In this document: positions 33,034-42,097 of the stretch, in pieces | Numbering within the stretch: the first letter of the stretch is position 1 | How the letters are laid out: each line of letters opens with the position of its first letter | Assembly: GCA_021781575.1 (NCBI GenBank) | Contig: JAJXWP010000017.1 | Location: 1-64,000, forward strand | Origin: Pseudomonadota bacterium | Lineage (GTDB): Bacteria; Pseudomonadota; Alphaproteobacteria; Rhodospirillales; Magnetospirillaceae | DNA: 64,000 nt | Direction of reading: 5' to 3' | Notes under the pieces: model-generated | The model's database searches: none | Told to the model about the DNA's origin: nothing | What the model saw: the letters and a program-made list of their open reading frames with translations, nothing else | Position numbers and translations under genes: made by a program

Positions 33034-34293
33034 ATGCATTTGACCAGACGAGGCATGCCCCTTGCGGGGTTACTGATCTTGGGGCTGCTGGCATGGGCGC
33101 GCCCGGCGGCGGCGACCAACGGCATGTTCGCCAACGGCTATGGCGGCGGTTCGAAAGCGATGGGCGGCACCGGCGTAACCCTGAGCACGGACGTGCTGAG
33201 CGCGGCGCAGAACCCGGCGCTCGGCGTCACCGAGGGCAATATCGCCAGTTTATGCGTCGATCAGTTCATGCCGCAGCGTAATGTCGATATCGCCAACAAC
33301 GGCGGGCCGCTGCCGCCCGGCAAATTTGACAGCAAGAACAACTGGTTTCCCATCGTCTGTGGCGGCGTGAACACGCTGGTGGCGCCGGACTGGTCGGTTG
33401 GCCTGATGGCCTTCGCCAACGGCGGCATGAACACCCATTATGATGCGCCGCTATTCGCCAATTTTGGCCCCGGTGCGACGTCGCCGCTCGGCATCGACAT
33501 GGGGCAGGAATTCATCGCGCTCAACATTGCGCACGAGGTTAACGACAGGCTGTCCATCGGCGTTGCGCCGACGCTCGCCATCCAGCGGTTTCTGGCCCAG
33601 GGCCTGCAGCCATTCGCCCCGATGTCCTGGGCACCGAACAGTGTCACCAACAACGGCTATGATTATTCCGTCGGCGGCGGTGTCAAATTCGGCGCCACTT
33701 ACGCCGTCAACAACTACCTGACGATCGGCGCGGCGTACCAATCCAAGATGTACATGACGCCCTTCGACAAATACAAGGGACTGTTCGCCGGCAGCGGCAC
33801 GTTCAATATTCCTGCCTGGGTGAGCGACGGCATCGACATAAAGCCGACGCGGAACGTCGACCTCCTTCTTGAACACGAGCGAATTTTCTACGGCGACGTC
33901 AAAGCCATCTCCGCCAGCGGCGTCCCGCCATTCGGCCCGCTGGGCTCCCCGAACGGCCCCGGCTTCGGCTGGAAGGACATGGACGTGTTCCGCGTCGGCG
34001 CCCAATGGTGGGCGACGCATGACCTGGCCCTGCGCGCCGGCTTCAGCAAGGCGACCAGCTTCACTACCTCTTCCCAGGCCCTTTTCAATATCCTGGCGCC
34101 GGCCACACCGACGACCCATGCCTCGACCGGCTTCACCTACCGCCTCAACGACAGCTACTCCCTGTGCTTCGCTTACGTCCACGCGTTCTCGCACACGTTC
34201 AGCGGAAGCACCCCCGGCATGATGGGCAATCAGGTCGCTGCTCTTACGATGAGCCAGGACGAGGTGATGACAGGCATTTCCTACAAATGGTGA
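33034..34293 (+). CDS. FadL/TodX-type outer membrane transport protein, 419 aa
   Basis: Outer-membrane beta-barrel that passes hydrophobic compounds such as fatty acids. A signal peptide (LAGLLILGLLAWARPAAA) is followed by TNGMFANGYGGGSKAMGGTG, typical of FadL plug N-termini, and amphipathic strands ending in aromatic GISYKW. ATG 33034 is the start closest to the signal; upstream codons are out of place. Possibly supplies fatty acids or hydrocarbons for PHA synthesis, but no direct link is shown. Confidence 0.85.
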   Translation: MHLTRRGMPLAGLLILGLLAWARPAAATNGMFANGYGGGSKAMGGTGVTLSTDVLSAAQNPALGVTEGNIASLCVDQFMPQRNVDIANNGGPLPPGKFDSKNNWFPIVCGGVNTLVAPDWSVGLMAFANGGMNTHYDAPLFANFGPGATSPLGIDMGQEFIALNIAHEVNDRLSIGVAPTLAIQRFLAQGLQPFAPMSWAPNSVTNNGYDYSVGGGVKFGATYAVNNYLTIGAAYQSKMYMTPFDKYKGLFAGSGTFNIPAWVSDGIDIKPTRNVDLLLEHERIFYGDVKAISASGVPPFGPLGSPNGPGFGWKDMDVFRVGAQWWATHDLALRAGFSKATSFTTSSQALFNILAPATPTTHASTGFTYRLNDSYSLCFAYVHAFSHTFSGSTPGMMGNQVAALTMSQDEVMTGISYKW

Positions 34294-34318
34294 TTGCGCG
34301 CCGCCAGCGGCGCAGCGC

Positions 34319-34339
34319 CCCCCGCCGGATCGGCGGGGG
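34319..34339. terminator. terminator hairpin after the FadL gene
   Basis: CCCCCGCC-GGATC-GGCGGGGG forms an 8-bp stem with a 5-base loop between convergent genes. No T-run is present. Confidence 0.5.
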
Positions 34340-34372
34340 AACCGCGTGCCTCTTCGATCCGCCGGGCGGTGT

Positions 34373-34921
34373 TCATCGCCCGTCGGCCGGCCCGAGCCTG
34401 GCCTCGGCCAGGTACTCGGCGCCAAGCGCAGCATATTGGGTGGCCGACAGCGGAAAAAAAGCCAACTCCTCCTCGGTCAGCCGGCGCAGGAACTTGGCTG
34501 GGCTACCGCCCCACAGTTCACCCCGCTTCACCACCTTGCCCGGGGTGACCAAAGCTCCGGCGGCGACCATGGCGCCGCCTTCGACCACGGCGCCATCCAT
34601 GACCGTCGCGCCCATGCCGACGAAACACCCATCTTCCAGTGTACAGCCGTGCAGGACGGCACGGTGCCCGATGGTAATATCCGAGCCGATGATACAGGCG
34701 AAGCGGTCCCGCGTGACGTGAACGATGGTGCCGTCCTGAATATTGGTTCGTTGCCCCACCCGAATGCGATGCACGTCGCCACGCATTACGCAGCCATACC
34801 AGACGCTGCTTTCCTTGCCGACCACCACGTCGCCGGTGATCACCGCCGTCTGGGCGATGAAGGCATCCTCGGCGATGCTGGGAAACACCCCCTTAAAGGG
34901 TAGAATCATACCGGTCACCAT
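34373..34921 (-). CDS. gamma-class carbonic anhydrase-like protein, 182 aa
   Basis: Left-handed beta-helix of hexapeptide repeats (GDVVVGKESSVWYGCVMRGD, VRVG...TNIQDGTIVHV, GHRAVLHGCTLEDGCFVGMG). The metal His positions are VHV, GHRAVLHG. Family members hydrate CO2 or bind metals; many bacterial paralogues are untested. ATG 34921 is next to AGGAGG, with an alternative ATG four codons later. It starts 20 bases after the upstream gene's stop, so the two are one operon. Confidence 0.9.
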   Translation of the reverse strand: MVTGMILPFKGVFPSIAEDAFIAQTAVITGDVVVGKESSVWYGCVMRGDVHRIRVGQRTNIQDGTIVHVTRDRFACIIGSDITIGHRAVLHGCTLEDGCFVGMGATVMDGAVVEGGAMVAAGALVTPGKVVKRGELWGGSPAKFLRRLTEEELAFFPLSATQYAALGAEYLAEARLGPADGR

Positions 34922-34941
34922 GTCCTCCTGCGGGAAAAAGC

Positions 34942-35349
34942 TTAAGACAACGCGTTGCGGATCAGGTAGCCGGCAATGTCGGCCGGCCTGATTTTCAGCT
35001 CCCTGGGCTCGACACCGTCGAGAGCCTTCTTCACCAGGAGGTGGTTCTCCACATGTTCCAGCTTGACCTTGAACACGCCACGCACGCCCTTGAGCCTGGG
35101 ATAGAGCGCCGGGTCGATCATTTTTTCCTTTCGTCCCAGGCGCTCGAGCACCGACTCCTCGGTCACGTCGGCGGCCTCCTCCTTCCTGACCATCGACCAG
35201 TCCGTCATGCCGCACAGGCCGGCCTGAAGGATGACCTGCGAGTCTTCGGCCGATGGCGCCACCCCCACCTTGAACAGATTTTTGCCGAGCCCCACCTCGC
35301 TGCCCCATTTGCTCAAGGCCGCACTCCGCGCGACGAAAATGATGGCCAT
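34942..35349 (-). CDS. conserved hypothetical protein, 135 aa
   Basis: ATG 35349 follows GGAGGAGAG. Soluble, basic, with no signal; the beginning ([20 protein letters not shown]) and the segment [20 protein letters not shown] are distinctive, but the family is not recognised. It precedes the gamma-carbonic anhydrase gene in the same operon. Function unknown. Confidence 0.7.
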   Translation of the reverse strand: MAIIFVARSAALSKWGSEVGLGKNLFKVGVAPSAEDSQVILQAGLCGMTDWSMVRKEEAADVTEESVLERLGRKEKMIDPALYPRLKGVRGVFKVKLEHVENHLLVKKALDGVEPRELKIRPADIAGYLIRNALS

Positions 35350-35659
35350 CTCTCCTCCGTCCCGGTAGCCGGAATCTGCGCGACGGTGGCGACACCGCCC
35401 GTCAGGTTCTCATCAAAATTCAATCCGTTGGCAGGCCGATCGGCCCGGTGCTCGGCTTCCAAGCGCCACGATCGCCCACTCGAAAACGGCGTTAGCGGTC
35501 ATTGGGATAGCACAAGGGAACTGGCTCCGTCCAACCCACTCGGTCGATATCTCTCGCTGCCGGAACATCGGTCGAGACGGCACCATTGCGCACAGTCACG
35601 AAAGAGTTAATTCACGTTTTCTATCGCCATCTTCACGAAAATCGATTAGCTTCCGCGCC
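35350..35659. other. intergenic region before the CHAP gene
   Basis: 310 bases with no supportable gene. The stretch 35605-35650 is AT-rich and probably includes the promoter of the CHAP gene. Otherwise nothing seen. Confidence 0.5.
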
Positions 35660-36157
35660 ATGAGCAACCGGATACGACATATGCGGCGAGGCCTCCTCGC
35701 CGTCGTGGTGGCCGCCGGCACACTCTGCGCGACGAGCCCCGCCTTCGCCGAACGCATCAATTGCGTTCAGTTCGTGCATCGCGCTTCACACCTCTCGCTG
35801 CATGGCGACGCCTGGCAATGGTGGCACGCGGCAAAAGGCCAATACGGCCGCGGTCAAAGTCCCCGTCCGGGTGCGGTAATGGTATTCTCTCGCACCCGCC
35901 ATCTCCCGCGCGGCCATGTCGCCATCGTCCGGGCGGTTCGCAGCAGCCGCGTCATCCTGGTCGATCACGCCAATTGGTCACCAATCCATGGCCGCCGTGG
36001 GCAGGTCGAACTTGCCGCCGCGGTGGTCGACGTCTCGCCCTATAACGATTGGAGCCAAGTCCGCGTGTGGTATCAGCCGAGTTCCGACATCGGCCAGACC
36101 GTCTATCCGGTGCATGGGTTCGTCTATCCCGCCGTGCCGCACCACCACGGCCGCTGA
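35660..36157 (+). CDS. exported CHAP-domain amidase-like protein, 165 aa
   Basis: A signal peptide ends near residue 30 (ATSPAFA). The mature CHAP domain has Cys35 in INCVQFVH and His86 in PRGHVAIV, the catalytic pair of NlpC/P60-type peptidoglycan amidases, then a Trp-rich end (WSQVRVWY). It probably cleaves peptidoglycan peptides in the periplasm. Single gene upstream of a hybrid kinase with 139 bases between. Confidence 0.85.
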   Translation: MSNRIRHMRRGLLAVVVAAGTLCATSPAFAERINCVQFVHRASHLSLHGDAWQWWHAAKGQYGRGQSPRPGAVMVFSRTRHLPRGHVAIVRAVRSSRVILVDHANWSPIHGRRGQVELAAAVVDVSPYNDWSQVRVWYQPSSDIGQTVYPVHGFVYPAVPHHHGR

Positions 36158-36296
36158 CCCGCCTGCGGCGAGCAGCCCGCCAGCGGGACGAACGAAGCGG
36201 GGGCCGACGATTTTCTTTTCTGAAGTTGATTAGACTCCACCGTCTTTCTCCCTTACCTTGCGGCACGGAACGAGCAAGGGACAGGGCCGGGAAGCA

Positions 36297-38501
36297 ATGG
36301 ATCTGACGAATCGGCACTCTCACGCCGCCTATCCCATCAAGATTTGGTTCATTGTGCTGATCGTCGCGGCGATCCTGCCGCCGGCGCTGTATGCGGGATC
36401 GGTGGCACTGCGGCTGACCAGGCAGGAACACAATGCGAAACTCGGCCAACTGCAGGTGCAAACGGACGCGGCTGCAATGGCTATCCGCCAAAAGGTGAAT
36501 GCAGCCATCCTGGCGGGAACAGCCTTGGGCGCCTCGCTGACGCAGGAAGACGCGGACCCCCAACGCTTTCTGGCGATCGCCCAGCATTTCATCCGGCGCC
36601 AGTCGCTGATAGACGGGATCGCCCTTGTCGGGCCCGACCAGAGGGTATTGATGAACACCTTGGCCCCTGCCGACACGGCGCCCTTCCCGGCCGCTGAGGC
36701 GGAGTCGGTCCAAGAGGCGTTCGCCACCGCAAGGCCTCATGTCAGCGACCTGTTCTATCCGCCGATCCTCAACGACTGGATCGTCACAGCGGACATCCCC
36801 GTCGTCCAGGGGGGCAAGGTCGCTTATGTCGTCCGCATCGGCATCAAGCCAAGAAAATTGCTCCCGCCGACGGCCTTGCACCCGCAGGTACCAGATGCGC
36901 GGGGGTTGGTGGTCGATCGCAGGGGATTCATTATCTCTCCGTCGCCCGATCCCGCGCAGGCCGTGGGCAACAAAGGACCGCCCGCACTGTTGGCGGCGAT
37001 CAAGGAGCACCGCCGGGGCTCGGTCAACGCCACGCTGGCCGACGGACGGACCGGCTTCATAACGTTCCGCACCATCGACAAATTGGGCTGGACGGTCGCC
37101 CTTTGCGTGTCCAGCGATTCCTTCGCCGCGCCGTTGCGCCGCTCGCTGGCCCTGATCGGCATCGGCGGATTGGTCGCCTTGTTCGCCGGCATCAGCATGG
37201 CGGTGATGTTGTCGCGCCTGCTCGAGATCCGCATCTCCAAGGTGGCGCGCGCGGCCTTGGCCCTGACCCCGCAGGCCGACATAATGATCGGCCGGACAGG
37301 GATCAAGGAACTGGATGTGGTGCTGGCGGCGCAGACTACCGCCCGGGGTCTCATCGGCATGGGAGAAGCCGAGCTTCGGCAGACCAACAAAACTTTGAAG
37401 GCGGCGAAGGACGAGGCCGAGCGGGCCAATATCGCCAAGGCCAAGTTCTTTGCCGCCGCCAGCCATGACCTGCGCCAACCGGTCCAGTCGCTTTTCCTGT
37501 TCCGTTCGGCTTTGGCCGACGCTCTGACCGGCCATCCCAAGGCGGCGCTGGTCGACCATATGGGAACCGCGCTCGAGGGACTGAAAAGCCTGCTCGACGC
37601 CCTGCTCGACGTATCGAGGCTGGATGCCGGACTGGTTTCTGCCCAAGCCACCTGCTTTTCCCTCGAGACCGTTTTGCGGCCACTGGCCGAGGAATATCGG
37701 CTCCGCGCGGCGGAGAAACACATCTGGTTGCGCTGGATCCCCTGCTCCAAGGCGGTCGTCAGCGATCCCCTCCTGCTGAGCAGGATCCTGCGCAACTTCA
37801 TCGAAAACGCCTTACGCTATACCGAATGGGGCGGACGCATTGTCCTTGGCTGCCACAGTTCGAAGGGCAGCGTCCGGATCAGTGTCCTCGACACCGGCAT
37901 CGGTATTCCGGACGATCAATTGGACACGGTATTCGACGAATTCTACCAGGTAGACAATCCGTCGCGCGACCGGGAGAAGGGGCTGGGGCTCGGCCTGTCC
38001 ATCGTGCGGCGCCTCAGCCGTCTGCTCGACCATCCAGTCGCCGTCCGATCACGCCTGGGGCACGGCTCCTGCTTTTCCATCACCGTGCCGCGCGCCAGGG
38101 AGCAACCGGCGGGTTTGCCAATGCCGGCGCAACAGAAGCAGCAGGCTTTGCCACCCCGACTGGTCCTGGTCATCGATGACGAGGAGCTGATCCTGCTGGC
38201 GATGAAGGCCCAGCTGGCGCAATGGGGTCTGGAAGTCATCCCCGCGTCCGACACGGATGAAGCCATCGCGTCGCTCGCCGGCCGCAAGCCCGACTTGGCG
38301 TTGATCGATTACCGGCTGCGCGGCGGAGCCACCGGGTTGGGTGCCCTGGCCAAGCTGCAAGCCTGGTTCGGCGAGCCGATCCGGGCCTGTCTGCTGACCG
38401 GCGACACCGATCCCTCGATTCTCACCGAAGTGAACCGCTGCGGAGCCCGGTTGCTGCACAAGCCGATCCTGCCGCAGCAGCTGTGGGAGGCCGTCCAATA
38501 A
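36297..38501 (+). CDS. membrane hybrid histidine kinase with receiver domain, 734 aa
   Basis: A membrane sensor: helix at 14-36, a periplasmic Cache-like domain (about 40-270), second helix at about 282-305, HisKA with phospho-His390 (AASHDLRQPVQSL), HATPase (NFIENALRYT, DTGIGIPDD, GLGLGLSIV) and a C-terminal receiver with Asp671 (LALIDYRLRGG) and Lys in LLHKP. The H-box class is that of NodV/'HDLRQP' kinases. ATG 36297 lies 4 codons past GGGCCGGGAAG. No cognate output gene adjoins; a phosphotransfer partner elsewhere is needed. Confidence 0.93.
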   Translation: MDLTNRHSHAAYPIKIWFIVLIVAAILPPALYAGSVALRLTRQEHNAKLGQLQVQTDAAAMAIRQKVNAAILAGTALGASLTQEDADPQRFLAIAQHFIRRQSLIDGIALVGPDQRVLMNTLAPADTAPFPAAEAESVQEAFATARPHVSDLFYPPILNDWIVTADIPVVQGGKVAYVVRIGIKPRKLLPPTALHPQVPDARGLVVDRRGFIISPSPDPAQAVGNKGPPALLAAIKEHRRGSVNATLADGRTGFITFRTIDKLGWTVALCVSSDSFAAPLRRSLALIGIGGLVALFAGISMAVMLSRLLEIRISKVARAALALTPQADIMIGRTGIKELDVVLAAQTTARGLIGMGEAELRQTNKTLKAAKDEAERANIAKAKFFAAASHDLRQPVQSLFLFRSALADALTGHPKAALVDHMGTALEGLKSLLDALLDVSRLDAGLVSAQATCFSLETVLRPLAEEYRLRAAEKHIWLRWIPCSKAVVSDPLLLSRILRNFIENALRYTEWGGRIVLGCHSSKGSVRISVLDTGIGIPDDQLDTVFDEFYQVDNPSRDREKGLGLGLSIVRRLSRLLDHPVAVRSRLGHGSCFSITVPRAREQPAGLPMPAQQKQQALPPRLVLVIDDEELILLAMKAQLAQWGLEVIPASDTDEAIASLAGRKPDLALIDYRLRGGATGLGALAKLQAWFGEPIRACLLTGDTDPSILTEVNRCGARLLHKPILPQQLWEAVQ

Positions 38502-38507
38502 GCGAAA

Positions 38508-38532
38508 GGGCCCGGGATGGTGTCCCGGGCCC
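38508..38532. terminator. bidirectional terminator, hybrid kinase/rpsI
   Basis: GGGCCCGGGA-TGGTG-TCCCGGGCCC: a perfect 10-bp stem with a 5-base loop between two convergent genes, followed by short T-rich stretches on both strands. Confidence 0.7.
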
Positions 38533-38631
38533 CTCGTTCTTAGTCCAAGATCGACTGCCTGGCCTTGCTCCTTGCCCGTCGCCGGGTTTGGCAGGCCGTG
38601 CGTCGCGGCCAGGATGGCCGCGCGGCACCCT

Positions 38632-39102
38632 TTAGCGCTTCGAGAACTGGAAGCTGCGCCGCGCCTTAGCCTTACCGTACTTCTTGCGCTCGACCACGCG
38701 CGAGTCGCGAGTGAGGAAGCCGCCGGCCTTCAACGGCGAGCGCAAGCCCGGCTCATAGAAGGTGAGAGCGCGAGAGATGCCGTGCCGCACCGCGCCAGCT
38801 TGGCCGGACAGGCCGCCGCCGGCTACCGTGGCGACCACGTCGAACTGCCCGATGCGGTTGGCCACCTGGAACGGCTGGTTGATCAGCATGCGCAGCACGG
38901 GACGGGCAAAATACACCTCGACGGCACGGCCGTTGACGGTGATGCGGCCGGACCCCGGCTTCACCCAGACGCGGGCCACGGCGTTCTTGCGCTTGCCGGT
39001 GGCGTAGGAACGGCCCTCGGCGTCGCGCTTCGGCTCACGGACCGGCGCCGCCTGGGGGGCGGCAGCCTTGAGCTCAGCCAGTGCGCTGAAATCTTCGGCC
39101 AT
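38632..39102 (-). CDS. rpsI: 30S ribosomal protein S9, 156 aa
   Basis: The C-terminal end [16 protein letters not shown], which reaches the P-site tRNA, and the region [20 protein letters not shown] are characteristic of bacterial S9. The N-terminal 25 residues are an alphaproteobacterial extension. It lies 3 bases after rplM in the universal rplM-rpsI operon. Confidence 0.98.
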   Translation of the reverse strand: MAEDFSALAELKAAAPQAAPVREPKRDAEGRSYATGKRKNAVARVWVKPGSGRITVNGRAVEVYFARPVLRMLINQPFQVANRIGQFDVVATVAGGGLSGQAGAVRHGISRALTFYEPGLRSPLKAGGFLTRDSRVVERKKYGKAKARRSFQFSKR

Positions 39103-39105
39103 GGG

Positions 39106-39570
39106 TTACACGCTCCTCTTGTTCTTCGGATTCATCGCGGCCAGGTCCACCACTTCCGGCTGCTGCGCGGCATGGGGATGTTCAGCACCGGCATAGACTC
39201 GCAGGTTCTTCATCTGGGCGCGCCCCAGCGGGCCGCGGGTGATCATACGCTCGACCGCCTTGACGATGACGCGCTCGGGATACCGTCCGCCCAGCAACTG
39301 TCCCATCGTACGGCCCTTGATGCCGCCCGGATAACCGGTGTACCAGTGAAACACCTTGTCGGCCAATTTGCGGCCAGTCAGCTTCACCTTCTCGGCGTTG
39401 ATGATGATGACATTGTCGCCGCAATCGATATGCGGCGTGTACGTGGTCAGGTGCTTGCCGCGCAGCCGCATCGAGACGATGCTGGCGAGACGGCCAAGAA
39501 CGACGCCGTCCGCGTCGATCACCACCCACTTCTTCTGCACTTCGGACGGTTTGGCGGAATAGGTCTTCAT
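39106..39570 (-). CDS. rplM: 50S ribosomal protein L13, 154 aa
   Basis: Typical L13 sequence: [31 protein letters not shown]-like [20 protein letters not shown] and [21 protein letters not shown] 39570 is the standard start; 30 upstream codons are dropped. First gene of the rplM-rpsI operon. Confidence 0.98.
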   Translation of the reverse strand: MKTYSAKPSEVQKKWVVIDADGVVLGRLASIVSMRLRGKHLTTYTPHIDCGDNVIIINAEKVKLTGRKLADKVFHWYTGYPGGIKGRTMGQLLGGRYPERVIVKAVERMITRGPLGRAQMKNLRVYAGAEHPHAAQQPEVVDLAAMNPKNKRSV

Positions 39571-39987
39571 GGTACCCACTGCTGCTAAACCAGGTTTTAC
39601 GAGACGGCCCGGCCCTCTCGATGAAGGCGCGGAGTATGCCAGATTCGCAACATCAGTCAATGGCGAAAAATATACGTAAAATCAATACGTTAAGCTCGCG
39701 GTATTATAATACCATTCGATAACGCTCTGGCTTGGAGCGTATTCGGCACAGGTCTGTCACGAACACGTCACGCGAAGCCGGCCATACGCAACGGGAACTG
39801 GCCGACGAAACGTCTCCAGTGCATCGAAAAGGCGGCGGATGGCGTCGGTGGGTTGCCCCCTTGGGCGCGCTCTGACGCAATGACGCAGGTACCAAATGCC
39901 AAGTATTCCTTGCTGGCCCTGGTCCCATCGAAGCTGCAACAATGCGACAATGATGACCCACCGCCGAAATCCTTCCGGAGGCCTGAC
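39571..39987. other. divergent intergenic region, rplM/moeA
   Basis: 417 bases without a gene. A perfect 14-bp palindrome GGTATTATAATACC lies at 39700-39713 within an AT-rich core (39660-39720), which is probably the promoter area of the ribosomal operon. Several short frames here lack codon bias. No riboswitch recognised before moeA. Confidence 0.5.
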
Positions 39988-41250
39988 ATGAACAACGACT
40001 GCTTCGCCGTAGAGAACCGTCTGATGGCGCTCGACGAAGCCTTTGCCCTCATCGCCGCCCAGGTCCAGCCGGTCACGGCGACCGAAGTGGTGCCGCTGCG
40101 CCGGTGCGTCGGGCGGATCCTGGCCGAAGATGTGATTTCGCCCATCGCTCAGCCGTCCTTCCGCAATGCCGCCATGGATGGCTTCGCCGCACACCACAAG
40201 GACCTTGACGCCGGTGGCCCGACCAGGCTGCCGGTGGTCGGCCGGGTCGCCGCCGGCCATCCCCACGCCGCTTCCCTGCCGCAGGGCGGCGCCATCGAGA
40301 TTTTCACCGGCGCGCCGCTGCCCGAGGAATTCGACACCGTCGCCATGATCGAGGATTGCCGCGTCGAGGAGGCGGCCGGGCAACGCTGGGTCGTGCTGCC
40401 GCCGGGGCTCAAGGCCGGCAATTATGTCCGTCCCATCGGCGAGGACTTTGGCCAGGGATCGGTGGTGCTGGCCGCCGGCCGCCGGTTGCGGCCGCAGGAT
40501 GTGGCCATGGCCGCGGCGGTGGGCAGAGCCAGCTTGCTGGTGCGCCAGCCGCTCAAGGTCGGCGTCATCTCTACCGGCGACGAGGTCGTGGAACCGGGAA
40601 ACCGTCTGGCCGAGGGGCAGATCTACGGCTCCAACCGGTACGGCCAGATGGCGCTGCTCGAGGCCATGGGGTTCGCCGTCACCGATCTCGGCCACCTGCC
40701 CGATGATTTTTCCGCGACGGTGACCGCCCTCGCCGAAGCGGCCCGATCGCAGCAGGCGATCGTCACCTCGGGCGGCGTCTCCGTCGGCGGCGAGGACCAC
40801 GTCAAGGCGGCGGTGGAAACGCTCGGCCGCCTGCATCTTTGGCGTCTCGCCCTGAAACCTGGCAAACCGGTCGCCCTGGGACAGATAGGCGATGCCGCCT
40901 TCCTCGGCCTGCCGGGCTATCCCGTCTCGGCCATGGTCACCTTGATGGTCGCCGGGCGGGCTGCCCTGTTTCGGCTGGCGGGCGCCACCGCCGAACCTCC
41001 GCTCCCGCAACCGGCCATCGTGCCGGCCGGGTTCACGGCCAAGCAGAACCACAAGCGGCGCCAGTTTCTGCGGGGCTCGCTGCAATCGGTCGACGGCCGG
41101 CAGGCGGCGGTTCCCTTCGCCACCCAGCAATCCAGCGTATTGTCATCACTGGTACAGACCACAGGATTGATCGATCTTGGGCCCGACTTGCCGGAAATCA
41201 GACCGGGCGACCCGGTTCCCTTCTATCCTTACGAAAGCCTGATGCGCTGA
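39988..41250 (+). CDS. moeA: molybdopterin molybdenumtransferase MoeA, 420 aa
   Basis: Inserts molybdate into MPT-AMP to make molybdenum cofactor. Family marks: PSFRNAAMDGFA, GVISTGDEVVEPG, SGGVSVGGEDHV and GLPGYPVSAM (usually GNPVS, Tyr here). ATG 39988 follows GGAGG. Cofactor supply fits the nearby nitrogen-oxide gene nnrS, since nitrate reductase needs molybdenum, but this link is inferred. Confidence 0.95.
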   Translation: MNNDCFAVENRLMALDEAFALIAAQVQPVTATEVVPLRRCVGRILAEDVISPIAQPSFRNAAMDGFAAHHKDLDAGGPTRLPVVGRVAAGHPHAASLPQGGAIEIFTGAPLPEEFDTVAMIEDCRVEEAAGQRWVVLPPGLKAGNYVRPIGEDFGQGSVVLAAGRRLRPQDVAMAAAVGRASLLVRQPLKVGVISTGDEVVEPGNRLAEGQIYGSNRYGQMALLEAMGFAVTDLGHLPDDFSATVTALAEAARSQQAIVTSGGVSVGGEDHVKAAVETLGRLHLWRLALKPGKPVALGQIGDAAFLGLPGYPVSAMVTLMVAGRAALFRLAGATAEPPLPQPAIVPAGFTAKQNHKRRQFLRGSLQSVDGRQAAVPFATQQSSVLSSLVQTTGLIDLGPDLPEIRPGDPVPFYPYESLMR

Positions 41251-41283
41251 GTTCGTGCCGGCCCGCCCGGAGTATTCTGGCCC

Positions 41284-42045
41284 TCATATGGGCTCGCCGG
41301 GCGCATCGGCGGATCGTTCGATGACTTGCACCGGGAACCCCACGGCGATGCTGAGCAACCGGTCGGCTCGGCCCTGGTTCACCGCGATTTCGGCCAAGCC
41401 GTTGGCGTTCTCGTACCAGAACGGAGCGCCTATCGGCACGTCGGAAAAAGTCCGCGCCCGCCGCACCGCCCGCGCCCCCAGTTGCAGGTGGACGCTGTCC
41501 GGCAGCATGGCAGCGCGAAGTCCGGTCATCGCATTGCCGTAGTGATCGACATAGACGATCGCCGGAAGGTCATCCGGCCAGTCGGAGAAACGCGGAGCCG
41601 ATTGAGCCCGCAGGCCGAGTTCGGCCGGCAAGCGGCCGGCTGCCAGGCCGCCGGCGACCGGCGCGAACAGGTCGCGGCCGTGAAAGCTTGCCGACACCGG
41701 CCGACCGGGCGGCGGGATGAGGAACTCGCGCACCGATCCGGCCCGGCGCAACAGCGGCTCGAACAGCCCGTTGCCCGGCCCGACGAACCATCGGCCATCA
41801 ATCTCCACCGCCATCGGCGGCCGGTCTCCGCCGACCCCGGGGTCGACCACGCACAGGAACACGCTGCCCGCCGGAAAGCCACCGGCATAGGCGGCCAGCA
41901 AATAGGCCGATTCCAGCGGCCGCTGCGCCGGCGCGTCGGCAAACAGGTCGAACACCGGCACCCCAGGCGCCTCGCGCCACAGGACGGCTTTGACCTGGCC
42001 GGTGTAGGGGCCTTCCAAGCCGAAATCGGTAAAGAGCAAAATCAC
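41284..42045 (-). CDS. SAM hydrolase (DUF62/chlorinase-fluorinase family), 253 aa
   Basis: MILLFTDFGLEGPYTGQVKA, VDPGVGGDR and YVDHYGNAMTG are the hallmarks of SAM hydroxide adenosyltransferases, which use water on S-adenosylmethionine to give adenosine and methionine. The full length is as in the family. Convergent with moeA; 52 bases past the nnrS stop, so it might be cotranscribed with nnrS. Physiological role is unclear in the family. Confidence 0.9.
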   Translation of the reverse strand: MILLFTDFGLEGPYTGQVKAVLWREAPGVPVFDLFADAPAQRPLESAYLLAAYAGGFPAGSVFLCVVDPGVGGDRPPMAVEIDGRWFVGPGNGLFEPLLRRAGSVREFLIPPPGRPVSASFHGRDLFAPVAGGLAAGRLPAELGLRAQSAPRFSDWPDDLPAIVYVDHYGNAMTGLRAAMLPDSVHLQLGARAVRRARTFSDVPIGAPFWYENANGLAEIAVNQGRADRLLSIAVGFPVQVIERSADAPGEPI

Positions 42046-42097
42046 TGGTTGCCCGCCTCACCGCCGACGCCCGGCCCGATCATAGCCGCTTTCAGCG

